From the NCBI GenBank assembly GCA_963707895.1, contig CAVPRS010000009.1, forward strand, positions 1 to 64,000: a stretch of DNA of 64,000 nt. Direction: 5' to 3'. The DNA comes from Fodinibacter sp963707895 (GTDB taxonomy: Bacteria > Actinomycetota > Actinomycetes > Actinomycetales > Dermatophilaceae). Positions 9,589-18,075 of the stretch are shown piece after piece. Both the position numbers and the translations under genes were made by a program. The notes beneath the pieces were generated by a model. The model worked only from the letters and a program-made list of their open reading frames with translations. It did no database searches and had not been told where the DNA came from. Each line of letters opens with the position of its first letter. Within the stretch, counting starts at the first letter, position 1.

Positions 9589-9608
9589 GTGCAACTCAAT
9601 GGTTGCAC
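9589..9608. promoter_or_regulatory. Operator-like palindrome 1 upstream of the SRPBCC-ArsR gene
   Basis: A perfect inverted repeat with arms GTGCAAC and GTTGCAC around a 6-base spacer, 57 bases before the start of the SRPBCC-ArsR gene. The same arm sequence recurs at 9623. This is the expected kind of site for the adjacent ArsR-type domain; binding is inferred. Confidence 0.6.
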
Positions 9609-9622
9609 GAACGACACCGAAA

Positions 9623-9642
9623 GCGCAACCCCTGGGTTGCAC
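9623..9642. promoter_or_regulatory. Operator-like palindrome 2 upstream of the SRPBCC-ArsR gene
   Basis: A second 20-base palindrome with arms GCGCAACC and GGTTGCAC, sharing the GCAAC/GTTGC core with the site at 9589. Centre-to-centre distance is 34 bases, so two dimers could sit on related faces of the helix. Confidence 0.6.
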
Positions 9643-9672
9643 TTGCTCGGCGTCTCGTCGACCCGGCCTCGC

Positions 9673-9718
9673 CTACCGCCTGGTAGGTGATGCGAACGCT
9701 GCATCTACCAGGCGCTAG
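9673..9718. repeat. 46-bp palindromic element, copy 1
   Basis: An imperfect hairpin: CTACCGCCTGGTAG then GTGATGC on the left pairs with GCATCTACCAGGCGCTAG on the right. A related element of the same length, sharing the leading CTACCGCCTGGTAG, lies at 45694. It sits downstream of the broken hydrolase gene, so it might also end transcription, but the second copy suggests a dispersed repeat. Confidence 0.65.
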
Positions 9719-9789
9719 CGGAGGTGGGCGTCTCGCGTGACCCAGCCGGGCATCCGGACCGGGCGGCGTCCGCGCCCGGCGGAGCCGAG

Positions 9790-10366
9790 TCAGACGCGGG
9801 AGAGGAACTCCCGCACCTGCGTCACGACCTCGGCGCAGGCCGCCGCGTCGTACGAGGGCAGCGAGGAGTCGGTGAACAGGTGCACGTCGCCCGGGTGGAC
9901 GAACAGCTCACCGTCGTCGGCCTGGGCCACCAGCTCGCGCGCGGCGTCGACGTCGCCCTCGAGACCGAAGAACGGGTCACGCTCCATCCCGTGCACCTGC
10001 ACCGGCACGGCGGCCGGCCAGCGGTCGGCGAAGGCGGAGGGCGGCGCGCACGCCTCGAGCAGCACGGCACCCCGCGCCCCCGGCCTGGTCTGGGCGAGCC
10101 GTTGGGCCGGCATGACACCGAGTGAGATGCCGGCGAAGACGATCTCCTTCGGCAGCTCGGCGACGAGGGCGTCGGCCCACGCGTCGAGCGCCCCCTCGCC
10201 GGCGGCTCGCAGCGCGGCGAACCCGTCGTCGAGCGAGTTCGAAGGTCTCGCCGTCGAAGAAGTCCGGCGTGTGCACCGTGTGGCCGCCGGCTCGCAGCTC
10301 GTCGGCCAGCCGGCGCACCCCCTCTGTGAGCCCCTGCACGTGGTGGAACAGCACGACCTCGGCCAT
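9790..10366 (-). CDS. Dienelactone hydrolase family protein, one frameshift
   Basis: Start MAEVVLFHHVQGLTEGVRRLADELRAGGHTVHTPDFFDGETF is followed, after a one-base shift near 10245, by NSLDDGFAALRAAGEGALDAWADALVAELPKEIVFAGISLGVMPAQRL and a C-terminus with HPGDVHLFTDSSLPSYD. Removing one G (TTC-G-AAC) restores about 191 residues. The nucleophile elbow reads GISLGVM, so Ser rather than the classical Cys appears to occupy that place; the His is in PGDVHLF. A GGAGGAGAG ribosome site precedes the ATG at 10366. It is divergent from the winged-helix regulator, which may control it. Confidence 0.78.
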
Positions 10367-10403
10367 CTCTCTCCTCCAATGATCCAACAATGTCGATTGA
10401 TCG

Positions 10404-10417
10404 GAGACTGTAGTCTC
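10404..10417. promoter_or_regulatory. Operator-like palindrome before winged-helix regulator
   Basis: GAGACT and AGTCTC separated by two bases form a perfect 14-base palindrome just before the regulator start at 10422/10425, in the 55-base gap between two divergent genes. A repressor bound here would cover the start of both genes' control region; the neighbouring ArsR-like protein is the likely candidate. Confidence 0.5.
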
Positions 10418-10424
10418 ATCGGTG

Positions 10425-11081
10425 ATGGACCGCCAGCCCCCGGATGCCGTCGAGCCCGCCCCCGCGGACGCGTCGCCGCCCGTCACGCCCCCCGGGTACG
10501 ACCTCGCCGACCGGCTCGTCGTGACCCGGGCCGAGCAGGTGCGCGCCCTGGCCCACCCGTTGCGCACCACGGTGCTCGGCCTGCTCACCGAGCGCGAGGC
10601 CTCCGTGGCCGAGCTGGCCCAGGCGACCGGGCGCCCCAAGGGCACCGTGGCACACCATGTCGGAGTGCTGCACCGCGCCGGGCTGCTGCAGGTGGTACGC
10701 ACCCGTCGCGTGCGGGCCGTCGAGGAGCGCTTCTACGGCCGGGCCGCGCGCACCGTGACGATCGCGGTCGAGGGCCATGACCTCCCCACCGACCAGAACG
10801 ACTTCGCGGTCGCGGCCTCCGAGTCGCTCGCCGCCGAGGAGCAGCGCCGGCTGTGGTCCTTCATCCGGCACGCGCGGCTCGACGGTGACCGGGTCGACGA
10901 GTTCTGGCTGCGCATCCGCGACCTCGTCGAGGAGTTCGACCGGCTGCCGCGCTCGGGTGACACGACCTACGGGATGGCGGTGGGCATCTACCCGGTGCCC
11001 GACCACCCGCGGCTGCCGCCGCGCGACGCCGGCCAGCGCCCCCAGCAGGTGAACCCGGAGCGCGTCCCGCCCTCGGCGTAG
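10425..11081 (+). CDS. Winged-helix (ArsR-type HTH) transcriptional regulator
   Basis: A 218-residue protein with an N-terminal Pro/Ala-rich segment, then a winged-helix domain at about 28-105: LVVTRAEQVRALAHPLRTTVLGLLTEREASVAELAQATGRPKGTVAHHVGVLHRAGLLQVV, with the wing TRRVRAVEERFYGRA. The C-terminal half is helical (AAEEQRRLWSFIRHARLDGDRVDEFWLRIRDLVEEFDRL) and could bind a ligand or dimerise. This layout fits regulators that pair an ArsR-like HTH with a helical effector region. ATG at 10425 overlaps a GTG three bases earlier. A palindrome lies immediately upstream. It is divergent from a dienelactone-hydrolase-type gene, the most likely target. Confidence 0.85.
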   Translation: MDRQPPDAVEPAPADASPPVTPPGYDLADRLVVTRAEQVRALAHPLRTTVLGLLTEREASVAELAQATGRPKGTVAHHVGVLHRAGLLQVVRTRRVRAVEERFYGRAARTVTIAVEGHDLPTDQNDFAVAASESLAAEEQRRLWSFIRHARLDGDRVDEFWLRIRDLVEEFDRLPRSGDTTYGMAVGIYPVPDHPRLPPRDAGQRPQQVNPERVPPSA

Positions 11082-11177
11082 AGTCCCGAGCGGGACCGTT
11101 GCGCGAGGTCGACGAAGCCTCGCCGGTCCCGAGCAGTTCGACACGGGGGCCCAGTCGGCCTCGGACGGGCACCGACG

Positions 11178-12431
11178 ATGACCAGCCAGACGCTCCACGC
11201 CCAGCCCACAGGACGACCGGAGGCGACGGCCGACGGCGACGCCACGGCATCCACCTCGCCCGGTCCGGCGACCCGGCGGCCGCGCACGACGCTGAGCCTC
11301 GGGGTCATGGGCCGCTCCCAGAAGGAGAACGAGCACCGGCTCGCCCTGCACCCGCGCCACCTCGAGCGGGTGCCGGCCGACCTGCGCGGCCGGATGTACC
11401 TCGAGGCCGGCTACGGCGAGCGCTTCGGCGTCAGCGACGAGGAGCTCGCCGAGCTCGTCGCCGGGGTGCGCACGCACCGACAGCTCGTCGAGGAGTGCGA
11501 CGTCATCCTCCAGCCCAAGCCGCTGCACGCCGACGTCGCCGAGCTGCGCGAGGGCCAGGTGCTGTGGGGCTGGCCGCACTGCGTGCAGGACGAGGAGCTC
11601 ACCCAGCTGGCCATCGACCGGGGGCTCACGCTCATCGCGTTCGAGGCGATGAACCACTGGAAGCGCGACGGCTCCTTCGGCCTGCACGTCTTCCACAAGA
11701 ACAACGAGCTGGCCGGCTACTGCTCGGTGTTGCACGCCCTGCAGCTGGCGGGGGCCACCGGCGACTACGGGCCACGGCTGCGCGCCGTGGTCATCGGCTT
11801 CGGGTCGACGGCGCGCGGTGCGGTCACTGCGCTCAGCGCCCTCGGCGTCGGTGACGTCGACGTGCTCACCAACCGCCAGGTGGCCGCGGTCGCCGCACCG
11901 ATCCCCTCGGCCCGGATCCTGCACTTCGACAGCGACGACGAGCCGCCCGCCGTCAGCCACGTGGTGACCCCCGACGGCAAGGTCCCGCTGGCGCAGTTCC
12001 TCGGCGAGCACGACATCATCGTCAACTGCGTGCTCCAGGACACCGATGCCCCGCTCGTGTTCCTGACCCACGACGACCTCCCCGAGCTCGCACCCGGCAC
12101 CCTGGTCGTCGACGTGTCGTGCGACGACGGCATGGGCTTCGAGTGGGCCCGCCCGACGACGTTCGCGGAGCCGACGTTCGTGGTCGGCCGTGACGTCCTC
12201 TACTACGCCGTCGACCACAGCCCGTCACACCTGTGGCGTTCGGCCACCTGGGAGATCAGCGAGGCGTTGCTGCGGTTCGTGGGACCGGTGATGGAGGGGC
12301 CCGCCGCGTGGGACCGCGACGTCACCATCCGCCGGGCCATCGAGATCCGCGACGGAGTCATCCAGAACCCCGCGATCCTTTCCTTCCAGGGGCGCTCCCC
12401 CGACCACCCGCACGAGTTCGTGGGCGGCTGA
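11178..12431 (+). CDS. AlaDH/PNT-family dehydrogenase, N5-(carboxyethyl)ornithine synthase-like
   Basis: A 417-residue NAD(P)-dependent oxidoreductase of the alanine dehydrogenase/transhydrogenase superfamily. After a low-complexity N-terminus (about 1-38), the N-terminal domain reads GVMGRSQKENEHRLALHPRHLERV and VILQPKPLHADVAELREGQ; HCVQDEELTQLAIDRGLTLIAFEAMN follows. The nucleotide-binding fold is at about 195 (AVVIGFGSTARGAVTALSALG). This matches the branch that contains N5-(carboxyethyl)ornithine synthase, which reductively condenses pyruvate with the side-chain amine of ornithine or lysine, better than true alanine dehydrogenase. The exact substrate is not established. It stands alone on its strand. 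Confidence 0.78.
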   Translation: MTSQTLHAQPTGRPEATADGDATASTSPGPATRRPRTTLSLGVMGRSQKENEHRLALHPRHLERVPADLRGRMYLEAGYGERFGVSDEELAELVAGVRTHRQLVEECDVILQPKPLHADVAELREGQVLWGWPHCVQDEELTQLAIDRGLTLIAFEAMNHWKRDGSFGLHVFHKNNELAGYCSVLHALQLAGATGDYGPRLRAVVIGFGSTARGAVTALSALGVGDVDVLTNRQVAAVAAPIPSARILHFDSDDEPPAVSHVVTPDGKVPLAQFLGEHDIIVNCVLQDTDAPLVFLTHDDLPELAPGTLVVDVSCDDGMGFEWARPTTFAEPTFVVGRDVLYYAVDHSPSHLWRSATWEISEALLRFVGPVMEGPAAWDRDVTIRRAIEIRDGVIQNPAILSFQGRSPDHPHEFVGG

Positions 12432-12454
12432 CCCGGTCGACCCGCCGACCCCGG

Positions 12455-12649
12455 TCAGCCGACGATGCGGCCGTGGTCCACCTCGGGGCCGTCGGCGGCC
12501 CGCAGCCGCTCCTGGAGCCGGTCGCGCACCTCGTCGGGCGTGTAGGCCCGGCGCTCGCGCTCGTTCTTCGCGACCAGGGCGCCCGTGGCGACGACACCGA
12601 CGAGGCCGGCGAGTCCGACGATCTTCCACACGCGGTTCGAGGTGGCCAT
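12455..12649 (-). CDS. Small single-pass membrane protein
   Basis: A 64-residue protein with one membrane helix at about 9-27 (WKIVGLAGLVGVVATGALVA) followed by a charged helix (NERERRAYTPDEVRDRLQERLRAADG). The YTPDEVRDRL segment resembles small actinobacterial membrane proteins of unknown function. The ATG at 12649 begins the recognisable pattern. It lies between the convergent end of the dehydrogenase gene and the phospholipase-D-like gene. Confidence 0.65.
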   Translation of the reverse strand: MATSNRVWKIVGLAGLVGVVATGALVAKNERERRAYTPDEVRDRLQERLRAADGPEVDHGRIVG

Positions 12650-12672
12650 GGTCGAACCCTAGCGAGGCCCCG

Positions 12673-14382
12673 TCACGACCCGGAGAACAGCGAGCGCTGT
12701 GCCGCCCGCCACGAGTCGGCCTCGTAGTAGCGCTCGGTCCACGTGTCGGTCTCGTCGAGGTACCGACTCCACTGCGCGACACCCGTGTTGAGCTCTCGGT
12801 CCTGTGCCATCGCGCGGAACGCGAAGTGCATGAACAGGCGGTGGTACTCGGTGAGGTAGATGTCGGCGACCCGGCGAACCGCTCGCTTCGACGCCGACCT
12901 GGTCTTACCGGCGCGGATGACGAGGGTGTTCTCCTCGTTGGTGTTCGTCGAGGCGTCGGAGTAGTTCGCCGACCCGGTGAGCACGGTCGGGTCGGGGCCG
13001 AGCGGGTCGACGAGCACGATCTTGGTGTGGATGTAGCGGACGTGGTCGTTGAACCCGGTCAACCGCTCGGTCGCCCATTGCTGCAGCGGGTCCCCGCTGA
13101 GGTGGCTGCCCGTGGAGACGCGGACGTGGTCGTCGGTGCGCGGGATGCGGGTCTGGGGTGTCGGGACCTTCTCGAGCAGCACGGTGCGGGTGACGGGTGA
13201 CCGGTCGACGGCCAGCCGGTCGCGGAAGACCTTGTGCAGCCCGAACGCACCCGTGATGTGCGCCGAGCCGACCGCGGAGTCGAAGACGTCGGCATACCAG
13301 GTGAGAAGCGAGGTGCCCGTCAGCGGCGAGAACACCGGTCCGACCCCACCGGGCACGGGCACCGTCCGTGCCGGCACCGGGTCGGTGGCGTGCGCGGCTC
13401 GCAGGTCCGGGGTCGGCATCCCGCTCTCCAGCCGCTGCCACTCCGCAGCGAAGCGCGCTGCGACGGCTCGGTCCCGAACGACGTGGCCGACGTTGGAGTG
13501 GCCGTAGACGGCGCCGAGGGTGAGGTTCGTCGAACCGGTCCAGACCGCCTCGGGCACACCCCGGTGCGACAGCACGATGAACTTGTGGTGGTGCAGTGCG
13601 CTGTTCACCGCGGCCTCGCGCCAGGTCACGAGGTCGTCGATGCCGTTGTCGCCCACCGCCTTGCGGGCGAGCTCCGCCGTGCGGTCGGTGTTGTCGGGGC
13701 CGGTGCCCGACGGCGCGTCCCGGTCACGGCCGTGCACCACGAGCCGCACGTCGGCGCCCCGGTCCCGCGCCGCACCGAAGGCCTGGAGCGCCCGCCCCCA
13801 GGTGAACTCGTAGAGCGCACCCCGCAGCGACCACTCGTGGTCGACCGCCTCGCCGACGAAGCCGAGCAGCGCCTCACCGAGCCCGCGAGACAGCCAGACC
13901 ATCGCCGGGTGGGCCTCGTCGGGCGTCGACGTCGGTACCCAGCCGGCGAACTGCCGGGAGAACGCCTGCGAGCCGGCGACGCCGCGGTTGAACCACACGC
14001 CGTGCTCGCCGTCGTCCTCGACCTCGGTGCGCACCGCGAGCGAGACGGTCGCCTGCGGCACCGGGGCCGTGGCCGACCCACCGACCGCCGACACGGCATA
14101 GGTGTAGTCGTGCCCGGGCTTGGCCGCGTAGTCGCCCCACTGGAAGCCCTGCACGGGGTGCACGTTCGTCGGCCAGTCCGAGCCGGGCGGTGGGTCGGGG
14201 ACGACGCTCTCGAAGGTCTTCATCCCCCGCAGCCAGCGCGCCTCGCCCTCGGTGTGGTCGGTGCGGTGGATGGCGAAGCCGAGGCACCCGGCCGGGTCGT
14301 CGAGGTCGAAACCGAGCAGCACGGTGTGGGTGCCGGCCACGGCCTGCACGGTGAGTCCCTGCTTCCTGCGCCTCCTGCGCAC
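12673..14382 (-). CDS. Phospholipase D-like (HKD) protein
   Basis: About 569 residues. An N-terminal beta-rich region (about 1-110), with fibronectin-like strands such as HTVLLGFDLDDPAGCLGFAIHR, precedes two HKD half-sites. The first, HHHKFIVLSHRG with GSTNLT downstream, has Ser where the HxKxxxxD Asp normally sits. The second, HTKIVLVD with TGSANYSDAST, is complete. Two half-sites are needed for one phospholipase-D active site, so the protein may be a nuclease, phosphodiesterase or phospholipase; no secretion signal is seen. The GTG at 14382 starts just ahead of a basic patch (VRRRRRKQG) and the first strand; the frame upstream is read-through. It is divergent from a permuted-papain-fold protein with 88 bases between starts. 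Confidence 0.82.
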   Translation of the reverse strand: MRRRRRKQGLTVQAVAGTHTVLLGFDLDDPAGCLGFAIHRTDHTEGEARWLRGMKTFESVVPDPPPGSDWPTNVHPVQGFQWGDYAAKPGHDYTYAVSAVGGSATAPVPQATVSLAVRTEVEDDGEHGVWFNRGVAGSQAFSRQFAGWVPTSTPDEAHPAMVWLSRGLGEALLGFVGEAVDHEWSLRGALYEFTWGRALQAFGAARDRGADVRLVVHGRDRDAPSGTGPDNTDRTAELARKAVGDNGIDDLVTWREAAVNSALHHHKFIVLSHRGVPEAVWTGSTNLTLGAVYGHSNVGHVVRDRAVAARFAAEWQRLESGMPTPDLRAAHATDPVPARTVPVPGGVGPVFSPLTGTSLLTWYADVFDSAVGSAHITGAFGLHKVFRDRLAVDRSPVTRTVLLEKVPTPQTRIPRTDDHVRVSTGSHLSGDPLQQWATERLTGFNDHVRYIHTKIVLVDPLGPDPTVLTGSANYSDASTNTNEENTLVIRAGKTRSASKRAVRRVADIYLTEYHRLFMHFAFRAMAQDRELNTGVAQWSRYLDETDTWTERYYEADSWRAAQRSLFSGS

Positions 14383-14470
14383 CCGCCCACCGTATGCCGT
14401 GGAGCACCCGCGCGAACAGGTCCGGGCGGCGCCGCGGCCGGGTGGGGCCGGGGTTGGGCAGACTGGGGCC

Positions 14471-15127
14471 ATGGCGCGCACCGGATCGAGCACCGTCCCC
14501 TTCGAGGAGGCCATCGACGCATCCCGTACCGGCGACCTCTGGATCTTCCGCGGCGGCAGCGTGGCCGACCGGCTGATCCAGACGGCGAGCAACGCCCCGG
14601 TCAACCACGTGGGCATGGCCGTGGTGCTCGACGACCTGCCCCCGCTGATGTGGCACGCCGAGCTCGGCCGCTCCCTTCGTGACCACTGGACCGGCGACCA
14701 CCACCGGGGCGTGCAGCTGCACGACCTGCGCGAGGCCGTGACCACGTGGCAGGACCGCTACGGCCAGCTGGCGTGGCTGCGGCAGATCAGCCCCGATGTC
14801 GGACGGGTCCAGGAGGACGCGCTGCTGCGAACCATCGCCCGGCTCAACGGCGTCTCGTTCCCGAGCACCATGGGCCTGGCCTGGCGGTGGCTGCGCGGCC
14901 GCGACGGCTACCTGTCCCGGCGCGAGGCCGAGCGCAAGGGGCTGCGACCCGAGGACGCCTACTGCGCCGAGGTGGTTGCCGTGACGCTCGAGGAGATGGG
15001 CGTGCTGCGCACCGACGCGCCCACCAACTGGTACGACCCCGGGAGGTTCTGGAGCGGCGACACGCTGCCGCTCGAGCCGGGCTGGTCCTACGGCGTCGAG
15101 GTCGAGGTGGCGCGCGCGTCGCGCTGA
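14471..15127 (+). CDS. Permuted papain-fold (YiiX/NlpC-P60-like) hydrolase
   Basis: A 218-residue protein with the circularly permuted cysteine-peptidase layout. GDLWIFRGGSVADRLIQTASNAPVNHVGMAV places the likely His early (NHVG), and PEDAYCAEVVAVTLEEMG carries the likely nucleophilic Cys late. That order, opposite to classical NlpC/P60, is typical of the YiiX/YebB-like group, which includes amidases or thioesterases acting on lipids or peptides. No signal peptide is present. It shares a divergent control region with the phospholipase-D-like gene, suggesting related roles in phospholipid or envelope turnover. Confidence 0.75.
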   Translation: MARTGSSTVPFEEAIDASRTGDLWIFRGGSVADRLIQTASNAPVNHVGMAVVLDDLPPLMWHAELGRSLRDHWTGDHHRGVQLHDLREAVTTWQDRYGQLAWLRQISPDVGRVQEDALLRTIARLNGVSFPSTMGLAWRWLRGRDGYLSRREAERKGLRPEDAYCAEVVAVTLEEMGVLRTDAPTNWYDPGRFWSGDTLPLEPGWSYGVEVEVARASR

Positions 15128-15456
15128 CGCCGAACCCAGGGCAGCCCCACCGCGACGACCCCGGCCGCGAGCACCGCCATGGCGCACAGGGCACCCCACG
15201 CGATCGACCAGACGGTGAGGGCGACGCCCTCCCACAGCAGGTTGGCGAAGACGAGCTCGGGGCGCACCTTGCCGGCGAGCCACGCGCCCGCCACGAAGGC
15301 CACGCTGGTCAGCACCATGAGTCCGACCGTGATGCCGGCGGAGCGGGCCAGGGTGCTCGCGCGGGGCGCGTCGAAGCCGCCGCGGTCGGCGGAGTCGACC
15401 CGGTGCGGGAAGGTCTCGAAGACGTCCGGAACCGGGTTGGCGGTGCGTCGGCGCAT
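15088..15456 (-). CDS. Small membrane protein, unknown function
   Basis: A 122-residue protein with a polar N-terminus and three hydrophobic segments (AGITVGLMVLTSVAFVAGAWLAG, LLWEGVALTVWSIAWGALC and AMAVLAAGVVAVGLPWV), ending in a Ser/Thr tail. ATG at 15456 and 15468 are both possible. Its last 40 bases overlap the end of the convergent permuted-papain gene on the other strand. No family recognised. Confidence 0.6.
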   Translation of the reverse strand: MRRRTANPVPDVFETFPHRVDSADRGGFDAPRASTLARSAGITVGLMVLTSVAFVAGAWLAGKVRPELVFANLLWEGVALTVWSIAWGALCAMAVLAAGVVAVGLPWVRRQRDARATSTSTP

Positions 15457-15561
15457 GGCCCAGAGCATACGGTTCGCAACCTTCCACCGGATGGATCCAG
15501 GGCCTACGGTGAGCGGATGGGCCGGGACGCCCCGGTCCTTCCCCCATGGAGGAGTAGACGA

Positions 15562-17481
15562 ATGCGACGATCTCGCATGGTCGCCCTCACCGGAGCCGTG
15601 GCCCTGGCCACGACCGCCTTCGGTGCGAGCACGGCGACTGCGGAACTCAGTCCCCCAGCACCACGACGGCCTCGGCTGCATCGACCGCCGGGTCAGGGAC
15701 GTACGTCGTCCTGGCCGAACCGCGGGCCGACGCCCGTGCGGTCGCGGCCGCGCTGCGCAGGGCCGGCGCCACCGTGACCTCGGTGAACACCGACATCGGC
15801 CTGATCTCGGTGCAAGTCGACCTCGGCCGGCTTCCTGAAGACCGCTCGCGGTCTCGCGGGCGTCAAGGGGGCGGCGAGCGACGGCGTCGTCGGCCGTTCC
15901 CCGGATGCCGGGCGTGTCCAGGATCGCGTGCTCAAGGAGCACCAGACCTCCCCGAACCGGTCGTCCGGGAACGGGAAGGCGGCCACGGGTGCGAGAAGAA
16001 GCCCGGCACCGGGTCGACGGACACCGACCCGCTCGACACCTACCTGTGGGGCATGGACATGATCAACGCCCCCCAGGCCCACGCGGTCACGCTCGGTGAC
16101 AAGCGCGTTCTGGTCGGCGTCATGGACACCGGCGTCGACGGCACCCACCCCGACCTCGCGCCGAACTTCGACCGCGCGCTGTCGCGCAACTTCACCACCG
16201 ACATGCCCGACATCGACGGCCCCTGCGAGCACCCCGGCTGCGTCGACCCGGTCGACGAGGACGACGACGGCCACGGCACGCACACGGCGGGCACCATGGC
16301 GGCCGCGCTCAACGGCATCGGCCTGTCCGGCGGTCGCGCCGAACGTCAGCCTGGTCAACGTCCGCGCCGGCCAGGACAGCGGCTACTTCTTCCTCAGCGC
16401 CACGGCCAACGCCCTGACCTACACCGGCGACGCCGGCCTCGACGTCGTCAACATGTCGTTCTACGTCGACCCGTGGCTCTACAACTGCAAGGGCGGCGCA
16501 CCCGAGGACACGCCGGAGCAGGCGGCCGAGCAGGACCTCATCATCGAGACGATGAACCGTGCGCTCGAGCTACGCGCACGACAAGGGCGTCACCCTGGTC
16601 GCGGCGCTCGGCAACGACCACGACGACATCTCCGAACCCGCGGCCCGAGAGTCACGAGCCCGGACTACCCGATCGACACCGAGCACGCCCGCACGATCGA
16701 CAACGCGAACTGCGTCGACCTGCCGGTCGAGGGCCCGAACGTCATCGGCGTCTCGGCGCTCGGCCCGTCCGAGCGCAAGGCCGACTACTCCAACTGGGCC
16801 ACCGACCTGCGCCTCCGGCGAGCTCGAGGTGTCGGCCCCCGGTGGCTGGTTCCGCGACGGCTTCGGCACCGACACCTACCGCACCAACGGCAACCTGATC
16901 CTGTCCACGGCCCCGCTGAACGTCATGCAGGCCGAGGGCCAGGTCGACGCCGACGGGAACGTCACCCCGGCTGGTGAGGCGCTCGGCACGATGAAGGACT
17001 GCGGCAAGGTCAAGGGCACGAGGAGTGCGGGTACTACCAGTACCTCCAGGGCACCTCGATGGCGTCACCGCACGCCGCCGGTGTCGCCGCGCTGGCGGTG
17101 TCGGCCACGGGCAGGACGCAGGGCAGGGTCGGGCTTCGGCCTGAGCCCCGACACCGTGCGCCAGCTGCTCCTCGGCACGGCCACGACCACGCCTGCCCGA
17201 CGCCGCCGCTGCAGACCTACACCGACGTGGGCCGCCCCGCCGAGTTACGACGCCCTGTGCACCGGCACTACGGGCTTCAACTCGTTCTACGGCGCGGCAT
17301 CGTCAACGCCCTGGGAGTGGTCGCTAACGACCCACGAGCCACGGGTGGCCGCATCACCGACGCGCTCCCGAGGGAACCAGCCGGTATGCCGTCCGCTCAC
17401 CCGAGCGGGCGGCATACCGCTGTCCGGGGGGCGTACCTCCATCGACAAGTAGGTCGCTGTGGGTACATGTCGGGCGGGTAA
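15562..17481 (+). pseudogene. Secreted S8 (subtilisin-like) serine peptidase, about a dozen frameshifts
   Basis: A signal peptide (MRRSRMVALTGAVALATTAFGASTATA) after a GGAGGAG ribosome site opens a subtilase. All three catalytic residues are present: Asp in VMDTGVDGTHP (codon 16125), His in HGTHTAGT (codon 16272) and Ser in GTSMASPHAAG (codon 17056). The reading frame changes near 15650, 15828, 16000, 16330, 16566, 16630-16650, 16812, 17020, 17130, 17180, 17240 and 17297. Most changes are explained by single extra G/C bases (for example CTC-G-AGC); two near the end look like single deletions. Between shifts the sequence stays perfectly coding and subtilase-like (SPDYPIDTEHARTIDNANC, QGTSMASPHAAGVAALAVS). 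Either a recent pseudogene or an under-polished stretch; the intact catalytic core favours the latter. Confidence 0.85.
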
Positions 17482-17570
17482 GGCGTGGGCTACCGCGTGG
17501 TACTCGTCGTGATCGCAGCGATTCCTGGGAGGTAGCCGGCGCTGTAGACGACCTGGGCCGGCCCGGTTCG

Positions 17571-17622
17571 CGAGCTGGGTGCTCAGGTGGTCGTCAGGGC
17601 AGCCACCTGAGCACCCAACTCG
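17571..17622. repeat. 52-bp palindromic element, family A copy 1
   Basis: Twenty-base arms (CGAGCTGGGTGCTCAGGTGG and its partner ending CACCCAACTCG, one mismatch) around a 12-base loop. A near-identical copy lies at 34729. It sits between the convergent ends of the subtilase and the fluoride-channel genes and could terminate both. The rest of the 231-base gap has nothing I can identify. Confidence 0.8.
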
Positions 17623-17712
17623 AGGACAACGGCAGCCCACCGTGCAGCGGTCAGGCGACGCGCCACCCAGCTCGGCGTACCCGGAGTGACCTATTGGTCG
17701 ATGTGGTGACGG

Positions 17713-18075
17713 TCAGCCGCCGGCGAGCACCCAGCCCAGGGAGGCGGCCCCGATGCCGAGGGCCAGGGAGAGTGCGACGTTCGCCACCGCGTGGTGGTGG
17801 CGGCCGTCGGACATCGCGTCCCAGACCTCGAGGGCCAGGGTGGAGAAGGTGGTCAGGGCCCCGCAGAACCCGATGCCGATGAGGGCCAGCGGCGCCGCAC
17901 CGACGCCGGCGCCGACGATGGCACCCAGCACGAACGAGCCGGCGACGTTGACGACCAGCGTGCCGGCGGCCGGCGTGCCGCCGAGGCGCTCGCGGACCCA
18001 GTGGTTGACCAGGTAGCGCAGCGGGGCACCGACGGCAGCACCGAGGGCCACGAGCAGGGCATCGGTAGGGGTCAT
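17713..18075 (-). CDS. crcB: Fluoride channel FluC/CrcB, second subunit
   Basis: A 120-residue four-helix membrane protein of the Fluc family. VALGAAVGAPLRYLVNHWV, GTLVVNVAGSFVLGAIVG (Asn on helix 2), and GFCGALTTFSTLALEVWD (the TTFST break with helix-lining Thr/Phe) are the hallmarks. Fluc forms an antiparallel dimer that exports fluoride. It overlaps the preceding crcB homologue by 4 bases (ATGA), the heterodimer arrangement common in Gram-positive bacteria. Confidence 0.92.
   Translation of the reverse strand: MTPTDALLVALGAAVGAPLRYLVNHWVRERLGGTPAAGTLVVNVAGSFVLGAIVGAGVGAAPLALIGIGFCGALTTFSTLALEVWDAMSDGRHHHAVANVALSLALGIGAASLGWVLAGG

Noticed and set aside
15562..17481. Programmed +1 frameshifting as the explanation for the broken subtilase
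   Set aside because: At least two changes look like deletions, and there is no slippery site, stop codon or stimulatory structure common to them; sequence error or decay is simpler.
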